This document shows, piece by piece, positions 1 through 11,768 of a DNA stretch of 64,000 nt (positions are counted from its first letter, which is position 1; every line of letters starts with the position of its first letter). Source of the stretch: Strobilurus pachycystidiatus. Lineage: Eukaryota; Basidiomycota; Agaricomycetes; Agaricales; Physalacriaceae. Location of the stretch: assembly GCA_019915135.1 (NCBI GenBank), contig JAHLMK010000009.1, forward strand, positions 1,736,001 through 1,800,000, written 5' to 3'. A model generated the notes under the pieces. That model saw only the letters and a program-made list of their open reading frames with translations. It was not told the DNA's origin and ran no database searches. The translations under genes and the position numbers were made by a program.

Positions 1-13
1 TGTCGGAGGTCTC

Positions 14-666
14 TTAGACTTCTTCCTGGCTGCCTTCTTCCTCGCGCTTCTGCCAGATATGAGTGGAAAGTGCATCGCAAACTGTCTGACATCGGGCTAT
101 GAGCATCTTGTAAGCATTTGCATACCAAACAGACACACCTTTTGCAGTAGCTAAGCCCTTGGCGGAGGAAGGATGCTCAAGACAGAGCAACGATGAGCGT
201 ACAGCAAAGAATCGGGACTCTTTAAACAGAGGGAATGATTGCCCTGACTGAGCATGTACGTCGCAGAAATTGGGTTTCATGGGGACGTGCGCTCAAGAGT
301 ACCCACAAAGCGGCAGTGCATTGAATGGGATGATTGTGCTTCCGCTGTTCGAGACCTCTCAACACAACACTAGGACCAGAATTGCACGGCCATTGAACTG
401 ACGGACGTTTCAAGTGCTATGATTCCGTCTATTGAGTGCCGAGTCTTTTGAAGGAGAAGACCATGCTCATTGACGGTGCATAGCATTCGCTTGGCTTGGG
501 CGCACATTGAAAGAAGATCTGAAAGCTCAGCAGCGGGTAAGGAACTTCGTTTTTGAAGACGTCGGTAAGATGATCGACGCAGCAAGTCGATGACCACGCT
601 CGGGGAGAGTCGGCGCCTTTGTGGATTATATGAAGCTGCATCAAGATAGGGTGTCTGATAGGCCAC
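14..666 (-). CDS. hypothetical protein, two-exon model
   Basis: Two open stretches on the minus strand read as protein with ordinary composition. The first runs 666 to about 390 and starts MAYQTPYLDAASYNPQ; the second runs about 255 to a stop at 14 and ends REEEGSQEEV. A GT at about 391 and a CTCAG at about 256 would join them in phase, but this intron (about 135 bases) is longer than the neighbours' introns, so the junction is uncertain. No known domain was recognised. The protein would be about 170 residues, basic at the N-terminus and acidic at the end. It could also be two unrelated open frames. Confidence 0.33.
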
Positions 667-1124
667 GACGTGGCTTTCGGTCCACAGAAAGACGGTGCTG
701 CGTCAGGACGTGGAGGGTTGAGTTGCAGGGTGATTGGGCCAGGATCGGGCCGAGAAAGCCGTTAAGTAGCCGGAGCTTGCCGATGGTGTATAAACATGAA
801 CAGACACGAACTGCAAGGGTTTGAGTATTCAGACGCTTTCCAAAGACTTACGAAACGCTGCTCTAAACTTTTTTCCTGGCGTCTTTCAAAATTGTCTGGG
901 AGTCCATGCCTATTCTCCGGGTGGAATGCAGATGAATGCTTCGTGCTCTTGCACATTCTAACTTACCTGTTGTCGAGCACCATCCTTTGCGCAGAAGTTC
1001 GCACTCGTCAACGGAACCAGAACGGCGATTGTTTGAAAATCGGACTTAGTCGATGTACGGACTTGCGGGTCAAAATGGTCGAAACAACAGAATCGATTTT
1101 TGTCAGTGAGAAGAAAAGCCAGTA
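667..1124. other. no gene seen
   Basis: Between the start of the first minus-strand gene and the stop of the acetylesterase gene I see only short open frames without protein-like composition. Confidence 0.4.
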
Positions 1125-1980
1125 CTAATCGTGGGTGATATAACTCTTCAGACCCGACGTTGTAGCTTCCAACGCCAACACAAACCCTCTCGCAACAACG
1201 TTCGCGCCAGCAGGCGACGTATGGGTGTGGTCGTTCGGGTAATACGAGTCGACGACCGTGGCTCCCAGGTTCTTGAAGAGATCCGCGGCGTAGAGTCCGT
1301 GGTCGACGAAGATCGCCCCAGTGGCGGTTGCCGCATCACGGCTGTAGTCGGTGAAGCGACTTGCGCTATACACAAATGTACCGGTCTCCCACGGGTTGTT
1401 GGATGTGGGTGTGGAGATGATAACGTTCGCGCCCTTGGCGATGAAGAGCTTGGCGGCGTTGACGAGGTATGCCTCGTATGTAAGCACGGTCTCTGTCACG
1501 CCACTACAAGTGAATCAGCGACGCTCAAGAAAACATCATACTTCGAAAAAGACGTACTCGTAAACCGTCGTACATGTAGTGGCATAGCCCGCATCACCAA
1601 CGGGGCAATCTGTGCGCCCGTTGTCGGTGCTGAGACTACCGCCATCGTTGTGTCCGAACTCGATGATGACATAGTCACCGGCTGCTACCGAAGCCGCGAT
1701 TGCAGTAAAGCGTCCCTCACGAGTGAAGCTGCGCGCCGAGCGACCACCCACGGCATCGTTAACAACTGTGAGACTGATGTAGTTTGAGAGGTAAGCGCCC
1801 CATCCTGGTCGTTATCAGTGCCTAGTTGCAGACATGGAAGAGTGAGTAAGACGAACCAGCAGTGGCGCCATCATTGGCACCGGTAGCAGCCATTGTAGAA
1901 TCGCCAGCAAGGTATACAGTGGGTGCAGCGAGGGCCGCAGTGGCAGTTAGGACGGCGGTGAAGGCGTGCTTGAGAAACAT
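1125..1980 (-). CDS. rhamnogalacturonan acetylesterase (SGNH/GDSL hydrolase)
   Basis: Three exons: 1980-1857, 1804-1558 and 1503-1125, with introns of 52 and 54 bases. They add to 250 codons, 249 aa, matching the family length of about 250. A signal peptide ([20 protein letters not shown]) implies secretion. SGNH landmarks occur in order: the GDST nucleophile block at residues 26-29, an [11 protein letters not shown] glycine block, GHND with the oxyanion Asn, and [10 protein letters not shown] carrying the catalytic Asp and His near the C-terminus. Enzymes of this family remove acetyl groups from rhamnogalacturonan I in pectin and so help plant cell wall degradation. All three blocks are intact, so the gene looks functional. 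Boundaries are fixed by frame continuity at both introns. Confidence 0.93.
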
Positions 1981-2547
1981 GGTTAAGAAATCGACTTCGA
2001 GTTTGCAGGTGAGGTCAAAACAAGCTCTGTCGCTTAAATACGAGTCTGGAAGTATCCCCGAGGTTTACCACTCGTTTGGTGTGTCGTGCCTGCCCAGACA
2101 GCGAGATGAAAGAGGCTGCAAGACCATTTATCCAGGTATTTTCCTTTCACTAGGTGTACGCACAGAGCTTTGGGGCTGGGAAGAAGAAAAACGCCATATG
2201 CTGCCCGGGAAATCAGTCATTTGAATATACCATGCGCGTTGTCAGGTGTGGTCGCGGTCCGACGCGTATAATGGACCGGGTCGCAGAGAGCGGCTTTCTG
2301 ATATATGCAGGCGACCCCGTGGTGATGGACGGAGCGAAGTTGTTGATATGTGATCGCGTGAAAATTCGGTCACCTTGACGCTTATTTCTGATAGCCTGGT
2401 AGCAATGACGACACCCAGTGCCTAGGCAATTACCGTCCGCCACATGCGAGTCGTTGGTTAATGAAAGACATTATCTTACACCCACACTTACAATCAATAC
2501 TATACAAGCTCAACGATATGCTGGCATCGTTCTCATCACGGCAATAT
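1981..2547. other. intergenic, acetylesterase upstream region
   Basis: This is the promoter side of the acetylesterase gene and the 3' side of the fasciclin gene. No coding frame is supported. Confidence 0.4.
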
Positions 2548-4296
2548 TCAGTTCTCCCCAGCCCAAGCCGGCAGCCACTCTTCCCAATCCTCCCAATCAT
2601 CGTTGTTCTGGATCTCGGCATGCTTTCCTTTCTTTCCCCTCGGATCGATGAAGCGGGCCGTTAAATGCACCGCGCCATTCATAGCGACAACGTCAGGGAA
2701 CGCGACCTGGACACCGTTGGCCCACACCTTGGTCACCACGCGATGCGGCCGATGCGGGCCTGGAAGAGGGATGGAGACGTTGTACTTGGCGATCTCGAGG
2801 TGGAGGGTGTGGTTGGCAAGGAGGGTAGGCACGGTGGTATGGACGGACGAGATAGGCTCGGCGTCGTATGCGGATGGGAGGACGGCGAGGGATGGCGAGA
2901 GTTCGGGGAACAACGTCGAGGCGAAGTCGTCGTCGTCGACGAAGAGCGGCACGAAATCAGAGGGGGGAAGCGTCACCGTCTCTTTGGAAGTCGCGTTGTA
3001 AACGTAATCTACGAGAAGATGAGGGCCGAGGCTTTCCTAGAGGGAAATCGAGACATACCGGTATGCACGCTTAAATCGGGGACGACATGGAACTGGAGGA
3101 GCTTTTTCAAGACTCGTGCACCGAAGGGGGAGTGCAAGAACAGTTGCAGCTTCTGGGGCAGGCGCTCGAACGCATGGTTGGTCGGCACGAAGGAAGTGGC
3201 AGTAGTTGAGCCCTTGAGCGTCCCCTTATCGCCTTCCTCTTTGCCAGGTACCCATCGGAGGTCGAGTTCGTCTGCGAGTCTCACGCGCTGGAAGGCCGAT
3301 GTCTGCGATTTGGCTATAAGAAATTGGATCAATGAAAGTTGGAAGATACGCACGAAGTAGGAGAAGTGACGAGGAAACAAGAAGACTTCGGAAAACGCAG
3401 GCAAGGGCGGTAGGAGAGGATGGCTGACTTCGTGGATGACGCCTTGCTCAAACAATTACTGACGGTGTGAATGGCAAGAGTGAATGAACACACCGTTAGC
3501 GGCTGGCACATTCGGATGAACAACCTTGCTGTAGAGGTTTACTGCCACACTTGGTGGCAGGAGCGAGCTCTGGATGCTAACCCTCTGAGGCTCTCCGTCC
3601 AAGGAGTGACTGAAGGAAAGATTGGTAGGATACGTGGATATCTCCGCGAGTCTGGTGACAGGAAGCTCGGCTGGCAGGACATGGTAGGACAGAATGGCGG
3701 TCACGACTTTCTTGAAGAATTTGCGACGCCGCTCCTTGTGCTCGTCGTCGTCGTCGTCACCATGTCCTTCGCCAACGTCAGCTTGGAAAGCTTCGAGGTC
3801 GTGAAGAGTATTGGATAGATCGTAGGATTCTTGGAGACCACCATCAAAGTCGACATGGTGGTGAGGCCGCTTGAGGGCCGAGTTGGGAACCGCGAAGAAG
3901 GTTATCCTGGGAAGACTTCAGCAGTGAGCCCACATCTATGTTGCTGGACTTACTTCGAAGAAGTATCATTGAGGAGCGGGACAGTTTCTTCGCTGAAATC
4001 AATCGCTTTGGCCAAGCGAGAGAATCTGGACCTCGTTGAGCATCGACAGCATATGAAACAGAAAGCAACGCTTACTTTGGGTCTTCGCTAATGACTTGAT
4101 AGATTGTCCTGTTCTCGATGTGTCCCGGAGCGCCAGGCGGATGATGTCCAGCGCCATGCCAGAGAGGGTCGACAAATTGTGTAAAGCGCTCGAGCGCCTC
4201 TTGTTTGGCAGTAGCCAAGAACCAGTCCAGTGGTTGGGGGAGGGATTGCGCCGACAGCGCCAGAGCGAGGAGGACAGGTGCTGACTTGAGCATCAT
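2548..4296 (-). CDS. secreted fasciclin (FAS1) domain protein
   Basis: Six exons: 4296-4076, 4025-3954, 3906-3494, 3442-about 3360, about 3313-3059 and 3008-2548. Introns are about 47-51 bases. The fourth intron boundary is the only unclear one; the best splice pair there would give an intron of 36-70 bases. Start chosen at 4296 because MMLKSAPVLLALALSAQSL is a clean signal peptide. Two FAS1 repeats are visible. One has the H1-like ITFFAVPNSALKRP and the H2-like NGVIHEVSHPLLPP, the latter completed only when intron 3 is removed. The other has ATSFVPTNHAFERLP and a FHVVPDL block. FAS1 proteins of fungi are usually cell-surface or matrix adhesion proteins. No GPI signal is evident; the C-terminus is acidic and Trp-rich (DDWEDWEEW). 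Confidence 0.85.
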
Positions 4297-5060
4297 CGTG
4301 TTGACTGCGATGGAAGGGGGGGAGGTCAGACTGCGCAGAGCTAGGTTGATATAGGATCTAGCCACCTCCAAAATGACCCATGGTATGAGCGTACGAATGT
4401 CTCGGCATGACGAATCGATTCAATGGACCTTCGATGCGCCGCGATCATGGGATCGAATGAACGAGGCCGTTCACGTAAGAAAGACTAGTCTGCCAGACGT
4501 TGTTGATGAGAGATTGGGCGCTTGAAGTTGCCCATAGAGACGGCGGAAGAGCAAATCGATGTTAGCAGGAGGTGAACGGCCCATCGAGCGCTTTCCGCAA
4601 CGTGGAGGAGGAAAAGGTGTCGTGCACCGCCACCGATCGTGTCCGGTAATATGTCATCAAAAACGACTAAAAGCGGCGCACCTCTCCATCATCATCTTCT
4701 CGACCAATCGCGCCCTGAGTCGCGCCATTCGATCCTTACCTTACCATGAGTACCTATGTGGCTAGCCGATTGACTCTGTGGACCGTGGTCACAAATGGGA
4801 GTGCATCGTAAGGATTTCTTCTCGCGGTATATTGTATGCTTACTTCCGCTATCGCCAATATCGTTTTTCATGACGAGTCGCGCCATCCGTTGTCATTCCA
4901 GATGATATTTCGGTGCTTATGTCGCAAAGGCTGCTACTTCTAATACGGACACCATGATGAAGCGAGAATCAGGGCGAATTATATGCAGTTGTGAGTATGT
5001 ACTGTACGCGGGGACGCGTCGTGGGGTATCGAAGGGTAGGGTATGATGGTGTAGAGCTGC
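4297..5060. other. intergenic, no gene seen
   Basis: Promoter side of the fasciclin gene. Only short frames without protein-like composition are present. Confidence 0.4.
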
Positions 5061-5468
5061 TCATCTACGATGTAGGGCGTTTCTAATTCGCCGGCGTGCC
5101 CGAAATACCCCAAAGCCCACACTGAACGACAGTGTCTGGAACTGCCGTCTCACAACCTCGGAACACGACAGCCGCTGTCCAGTCTTCGACCACTTCTCGA
5201 CCTCTACCTCCTCCTCCTCTGAATAGTATTCATCCTCGTCCTCCTCCTCCGATGGTAAGGAAGATGATAGACACGAGTCGAGGGATGCTCTGCGATTTGC
5301 AGATGGAAATGCGCCGTATAGTGATGGCGTGGGCGATGATGATGATGGGGATGCGTAAAGCGATGAACGCCTGGAGGGTGGGTATGCGCTCATGTAGTGG
5401 ATGCTGCGCTGATCCTCTGTCGAGGAGAAGAAGTACGGAGTTCGATCGATCTGGTAGGTTGTCTGCAT
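5061..5468 (-). CDS. small Ser-rich / acidic hypothetical protein
   Basis: Single open frame of 135 aa. The N-terminal half is rich in Ser, Tyr and Pro (SRRSSLYASPSSSSPTPSLY). An acidic run of Glu/Asp follows at about residues 74-90, and the tail is basic (ARRRIRNALHRR). The layered composition suggests a real, intrinsically disordered protein rather than a chance frame. No signal peptide or membrane segment is present. Function unknown. Confidence 0.5.
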   Translation of the reverse strand: MQTTYQIDRTPYFFSSTEDQRSIHYMSAYPPSRRSSLYASPSSSSPTPSLYGAFPSANRRASLDSCLSSSLPSEEEDEDEYYSEEEEVEVEKWSKTGQRLSCSEVVRRQFQTLSFSVGFGVFRARRRIRNALHRR

Positions 5469-6220
5469 ATTGGTGCTGAGCGCAGTGGATTAGAGAGCAT
5501 GGTGGCGACCGCGTTGCCCTTTATAAAGCGGCTCGACGCAGGAAGCAGAACCATCCGTCCGCTCCGGGTTACTGGGGTTCGGTAACGTTAACGATGTATT
5601 GATTACTTCCGTGCTGACTATCTTATCAGTCAGTCACTTACATCCATCGCCGCATCCCGCTGACGTTCATGATTCACGACGCCCAGGCTCTCGACTTGCA
5701 CTCATCGTGTTGCGCATTTTTGCTCATCCTAACCACTACCATTCCCGCATCCCTCATCTACCGCATGCGCTCCACGTTGTGGGATCCCCGTTGTCCTCGC
5801 GGCGCCATGAGCTTCTGCCTGTATTCTCGGAGAGACATGGTGCTGGGAACATATCGGCAACAAGTGCAGCGGCTTAGCAATCTGTCCGTTATCCATCCAT
5901 CTCACTAATCCTGGATCGGCTGACAACATTCCGGGGTTGTACCACGTCCGAATTGCCGGTGGAGAGGTGCGGCATACGTTCTTCACGCATCAGCATTCTC
6001 GAGTCTCGTCTAGACTTCGGAGGTGGCGACTGATCTTGCGATCTCGTCGTTGCTAGTGATGACCTGAACGAAAAGCTCTGGCTCTTCTTTTCGCTGTGTT
6101 GACGGTGGATACGAGAAGATTCATCGCGTCTCGCCGTGTGGGTCCTGTTCATTACACCTCTATTCGTTACTAACGCTCTGTCTAGAGAATCCCTATCTTC
6201 GGTATAACACAATAGTATGT
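5469..6220. other. intergenic, no gene seen
   Basis: Short overlapping frames on both strands with no recognisable domain; nothing supported. Confidence 0.4.
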
Positions 6221-8762
6221 CTAACCAGACCCTGACTTGAACGCGCTCGCCTGAATGTTATACAACTTCGCGTATTCTCCGTCGGCAGCTAAGAGCGCAT
6301 CGTGCGTTCCAGATTCAGCGACCGTTCCGTCTTTCATACACCTATTCCCGAAATCAATGTCACTTTCCGGCTATGATATCGATTGAACACGTACACGATA
6401 AGATCTGCGTGCTTGGTCAAATGACCGAAGCGATGTGTCACGAAGATCATCGTCTTCCCCTCTCGAGCCTTGATGAGGTTGTCGAAAAGTTGTGCCTCTC
6501 CCTCAGGATCGAGAGCAGAGCTGGGCTCGTCCACAGCAACGTACTTCACCTTTCCAGTGCCGAAGCGCATGAACGTCCGCGACCTTGTTGAACGGTGTCA
6601 GTCTTAACCACAAATGAAGGTAGATCCTACTTACGCCACAACGCGCTGTTTCTCGCCCCCAGAAAGCTCGATGGTCTTCTCCAACCGCTCCAATTCGGCG
6701 TTCAACGGATGATCCTTCTCATCAGGCATCTGATGGCCGTACGCTGCATTCTGCGAATCCAGCACCGTATCGAGCTTTTTCTCTAATTTGTCGATACACT
6801 CCGCCGCGCCTCCCAGCTCCGCCGAGCGCTGTATCATCTCTACGTTGTTCACAAAATCGACGTTCCCTAGGCCAATGTTTTCGCCGAGTGAGAGAGGGAA
6901 GAGATGATGGTCCTGCGTCAAGGTAGCGGTAGCTGTATGCAGGTCGCGCATGCGGTATTGGGATATTGGCAGCCCATCCACAATAAGTGACTCGGGTCCA
7001 GAAGTGGGATCGTAGGTGCGGGAAAGAAGCTTCAGGATGGTCGATTTTCCGCTACCGTTAGAGCCTACGATTACCACAAGTTGACCGGATTCGATCTTGA
7101 GGTTGACGTTCACGAGACTGGGCTTGGTCGTTTGGGAGCCGGGATATTTGAATGAGAGATCCCTAGAGCGAGTCAGTGACTGAGCTTTTGCTGAAGAAGA
7201 AAGGGGGTACCGGAGCTCGAAGGACATTCCCTTGTATTTCTCGGTAGTCGGTTGTGGATATTTCACCGCGCCGTCAACGAGGACGTTCTTGATATTCTCC
7301 GCCTCGTAAACGGTCCGGAGCTCCTGACATTGCTGACGGAAGTTTTGTACATTCGAGACCATGCATGCAAGGGCCCATTCAAGCATAGAGGACGACTGTT
7401 GCAGAACGGCGAGCTGTGAAAGGGAGAATTTCGAGGGATTGAGAATCGCTTGTATGGCGCAGTAAACCTGACGATCGAGAGTCAGTAGGAAACTGGAAAA
7501 TCCCAATATTGAGAGGGACCGACCATGGGCAGATCCCCAAGAACAGTGGACGTGATGTCGCGCATCGGCGTATTCTCGCGCATATATTGGCCTGCAGGCC
7601 ACGAGTCGGAGAGATCGCCAACCAGAGTAGCGGCCTTTTGGTATTCTGTTTGCTTGGTGAGTGACACGTCGACAATGGCTGATAGACGCGTGTACCAGAG
7701 ATGATATAGTCCATCAAACTATTGCCAAGAACCTCGGACCTCAGTCCCTTCGAAGTCATGCTGTTAAGCGCCCGCATCCGTTTCTTGTCTTTGTTGTCGA
7801 TGTAGCATATGAAGGCTGCGTTGAGATCACAAGTCAGTCCGAATGAAATGGCATCGGAAAATAGGCCTCACGCGAATACCAGAGAGATTGTTTACCCATT
7901 GCAAGAAAGATGGGCCTCAGAAGGCAGATCAATGCGAACAACGGCGACCCGGACGCGCGAGACGCTTGGAGGATCAACGCCATCTGACTGAACATCCTTG
8001 TGGTATCAACGCAGAACTCGACAACACCACTGAAGGCATTCCATGCATCGCGCGATGAAGCACGGACGGAGCTCCTTGGTTCTTGAAATCGTGTCAGGAA
8101 ATTCACCTTTGGTACGCAACTCGGACACACCTTGGGAAGTTGGGACATCAACACGAAGGCTCGCTGGATGTACATCCTTGTTCAGTCAGACCGCGGTGTG
8201 GCGTGTCAGTGCAACGTACCTTCCATGAGGTACATCTCAAAGTGCGTCGTAATTCTGGAACGCAACCGTGGAAGTTCATGTTGGCTGGGAACATACATCC
8301 ACTGAATACTAGGCGCGCAGTGGAGCAAAAGACTTACCACCACCATCGCAGTAACGTGGTCAACACTCCGAAGACCAGTCTCGCCACTATGGCATTGAAG
8401 ATCGCCGTTGCGTCAGGCTTCCCCTCGATGAGGCCCACTTCGATCTGAGGGCCGCTATGAGCTACACCAAGTACAGTGAGGGCGTTATTACGCACGATTT
8501 TCAACAAACGACTTGAGAGGTACAGCAGTAGCGCGGATTCCATGCCTTCCCAGAGTTGCGTTACAAGGTAGAGAATCGAGAGGAACGGCTCGAGAGCATA
8601 GATCTCCGTGGCCAGCCGTCGAAACAATGGCAGGGAGGCTTTCATTTGGTTCAACTGTTCACGAGGGTTCCATGCGCCTGTCGACGCAGGAAGTGTCACC
8701 TTGTACACTCCAAGATCAATCGTCTTGAGGGCATTCTGAGTGGTGGGGGATTTAGTCGTCAT
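6221..8762 (-). CDS. half-size ABC transporter (TMD-NBD)
   Basis: Multi-exon gene starting at 8762 (MTTKSPTTQNALKT) and ending TAG at 6221-6223. The N-terminal part (8762-7500) holds hydrophobic helices, for example LEPFLSILYLVTQLWEGM. The nucleotide-binding domain is complete across exons: Walker A GSNGSGKST (about 7035-7062), Q-loop TLTQDH, signature LSGGEKQR (about 6645-6672), Walker B with D-loop YVAVDEPSSALD (about 6500-6550), and H-loop VTHRFG (about 6437). The last exon (about 6340-6221) reads CMKDGTVAESGTHDALLAAD, the usual end of an exporter NBD. One TMD-NBD set per protein implies a homodimer that exports substrate with ATP. The substrate is unknown; the fold is of the MsbA/ATM1-like exporter type. 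Confidence 0.88.
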
Positions 8763-10437
8763 GGTTGGGAGAGGAAAGAAAGAGGACGAGCTCGGAGCCG
8801 TCACAAAGAGGCTTATATACCGCTCTATAGCCCATTGTGAGTCAATGGAAGGCGTACTCACCGGACACTCAGCTGATGTTTATCGTGAAGATCGTCGCTG
8901 CAGGTAAGTAGAATGAACGTCAGGGCGTCAAAAAAGGCCGCGCAAATATGTTGGCGCCAAGGCTATGCGCATGCATTGTTTCCCGGAATGGGGGGCAGAG
9001 TACGAGTGTAAGCGCTGAGGCTATGTAGGTATAGTTAGCACAGTGCTCAGACTTGCGGACGAGTCTCACTAGAAAAGCAGGACAGGAACTGTCGGCGGCG
9101 ATTCAGATGGAAGGTCCCTGGCCTCATGGTCCGTAATCAGATTCGAGAGCAAACGTCAGAGTGAGTCATGACCTGGAATGCTGTCCATCGATAACGCGTT
9201 TCAAGGCTTATCCCACCGAGTTCTGCGTCCTGTGCCGCTAACTGTAAGGTAGAGAATAGACGACAGCGTTCATATAAACACTCGGACAGCCCGATCGATG
9301 GCAAGCGAAGACTTGCCTCGATTCAAGATGGTTGTCAACCGTACCGAGACCGAACAGATCGCTTTTGATCATGAGCGCTCGTTGATTTCAACATGAATCA
9401 CAGGAAGAGCGAACGTAATAGCCAGGGTGTACTGGCGCGCTGATGTCCTACTACTGGCAGCGCAACAGAGACAGCGAGTTATTGTTGGGCAAACAAAGTA
9501 AGTACTGCCTCACCTTCGCAGGTTCGTGATAAAAAAGGTAAGCCTCGTCGACAAATTGATGTAGCCATGCCAGTTAGGGCCAACAAGCAGAGAAGAGAGA
9601 AATATCCCGTTCCAGGTGCGTGTCTCGGGACGGTTCCTAAAAGGGAATCGTCAAAGAGTGTTCGACTATGATCACAGCTGATTGGACCTACAAGCATGGA
9701 CCCACAACAGGGAGATACGCGTCAAATGAGGGCAAAGGATGCTGCATTCTCAGCGGTTGGATTCATGTAGCTCTTCCACGTGCAATGTGATGCCTACACG
9801 AAAGTGACGGTGATGGTCGGGACGAAGTTCCAAAAGGGTATCGCCAATACTGTGCCACCTTGCCACGTGGTCACCGGTCGATGTTCGAACGACAAGCATC
9901 CTTATGGTACCTGCGAGCATCATGATGTATGAAGTAGCGGAAAAGGAGAATCGCAGAAAGTAAACCGTCCGCCGGGTCATGATCATACATTCGCAACTCA
10001 TCGTATAATGCCTAAACCTTGTAAGTCAGCTCCGGGCCTTCAAATTGTATATCGAACTACTTAGTACTTACATGTGACGGAAACACTCTCGAAATATGTT
10101 ATATGCAGACAGAAACGCCGGGTGATACTCTAAAACCAATTTGACTCATAGGAACCGGTGCGTCTGGTTGGGTCAGCCTGGGATCTCTCGTCACCCCACC
10201 GCGTCGCGAAGACGACGGCACTGACCTGGTCGGTGGTGGTACTTGCACCTGGTTCGCCAACAGGCAATCAGCGGCTGCCTGTGTATGGTACTTATAAGAC
10301 CGTCTGACAGCGACAAGTCGTATCCGCAAGTCGTATCCGTGCTGACAACCTGACGATTCTAAACGTTCTTGTATGGAAGGTCCATCGATAAACTAGGTTT
10401 GAAGGCATCAGAGGGATCATGGTATATTGATATCATC
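8763..10437. other. long gene-poor stretch
   Basis: About 1.7 kb upstream of the ABC transporter. Several 60-85 codon frames exist on the minus strand (9479-9697, 9750-10001, 10099-10329), but none shows a domain, splice continuity or convincing composition. I see nothing that can be called. Confidence 0.4.
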
Positions 10438-11241
10438 TCAACGGGCTACTATCCATTTCTGGTAAAATGATAGATCTTGATCCAGAATAACCACACCTTT
10501 ACCGTCTCCTATACCGTACATCATATCATATACGGGTGTCGCATGTGTCCTAAGGAGTCTATAGGAGTCGCGCAACGCCTTGACATAGAGTTCAGCGTCA
10601 GATTCTGTGACGCCGCGTGCCCAAGTTGAATCTTGGAATGCCGATTGAAACCGAAGGAGTCTCGCCTCCAAGAGCTGAAGAAGATCTACGATCTCTTGCA
10701 TGTGGCCCTTGGTTGCGTGCATCAGTATGGGAATGTCATCGACCAATGAGGCGCGAATTCCCAAGCCAGCAAAGGGAATCTTCTGGAGGGCGCGAAGGAA
10801 AGACATGTATACCGGTGAGCCGCCCAGCTCAAGCACCAGCTGTTGTGCAAGCTGGTCAAGGCGCGATTCATAGATCGGAAGGGCATGACCAGCAGCACGA
10901 CATGCGGAAGACATCTGCTCGTAGAACCGCAAAGCCTTTTCACCGAGCGGTTGTCCAGCCCTGTATGAGACGTGAAAGGTACTGCAGCAGCTGCTGAGGA
11001 AAAATTCGGCGTTTTCCATCGCCGTATTGGCGGTAGACAGGAGATTATAGGATAATGATCTCAGCTCCAGTAGGACGGGATGTCTGAGGTGCGGAACATG
11101 CCTGGCTACCTGCACAGAGAGGTATTGAACATCGGCGTAAAGCGCAAGTTCCGAGCGACGAAGTTCTGAACAGATAATAGGAATATTGGGAACCCCTTCA
11201 TGGGGTGTGTCTATATCAAGCGGAGACTGAAAGGTCATCAA
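10438..11241 (-). CDS. helical hypothetical protein, single exon
   Basis: Uninterrupted frame of 267 aa starting MMTFQSPLDIDTPHEG. It is rich in Leu, Arg and Ala with amphipathic helical stretches throughout (RSELALYADVQYLSVQVARH, MQEIVDLLQLLEARLLRFQS). It has no signal peptide, membrane helix or known motif. The length and even composition support a real gene. Function unknown. Confidence 0.6.
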   Translation of the reverse strand: MMTFQSPLDIDTPHEGVPNIPIICSELRRSELALYADVQYLSVQVARHVPHLRHPVLLELRSLSYNLLSTANTAMENAEFFLSSCCSTFHVSYRAGQPLGEKALRFYEQMSSACRAAGHALPIYESRLDQLAQQLVLELGGSPVYMSFLRALQKIPFAGLGIRASLVDDIPILMHATKGHMQEIVDLLQLLEARLLRFQSAFQDSTWARGVTESDAELYVKALRDSYRLLRTHATPVYDMMYGIGDGKGVVILDQDLSFYQKWIVAR

Positions 11242-11768
11242 TAATGCGTCGCAGGCATGTTGTAGTCGGCCCTACATGTGTTGGACACGAGCTTTCACTC
11301 TCATCGTTCGGGGGCACGTCTGGAAACGACTTTGGAGACAGAGGAATAGGAATGTCAGCGGAGCAAAGAGTTCTGAAAGTGTTCTAACCTCTCCAATATT
11401 CATCGTTTGTATGGAGGTGTGTGCTGTCACGATGTGGCACAGTGATGGTAAGAGTCAAGGGCCGAGTCACGTCATGCCCATCAATTTGGAAGGTTCAAAT
11501 CTACGACGAGCCCGAGCCTCCAGGACGGCCTGGACCCTCCAAGAGCTCAATAGCCTTACGAGGGGAGCACGCGCCCCTGCGCAGCCGCTCCAATCTCCTT
11601 GTTGTCTGAGAAATTCAAACAGCGCTAGCCGGCTTTGCGGTCTGTATCACTGTAAGGTGTTTGGTTTCAGGCTTATGATCGTCGGTGTTGGCTGACAAAC
11701 ACAGAGAGCCACAAATCCGCATATAAGATTTTGTGTAAGGGTCCCCAGCCTCATCTCTCCCCTATTCC
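11242..11768. other. divergent intergenic region
   Basis: Lies between the minus-strand helical protein and the plus-strand F-box gene and so is a shared promoter region. No gene is supported. Confidence 0.4.

Noticed and set aside
1131..1787. Plus-strand 218-codon frame opposite the acetylesterase
   Set aside because: It is antisense to a gene with signal peptide, correct length and all SGNH motifs.
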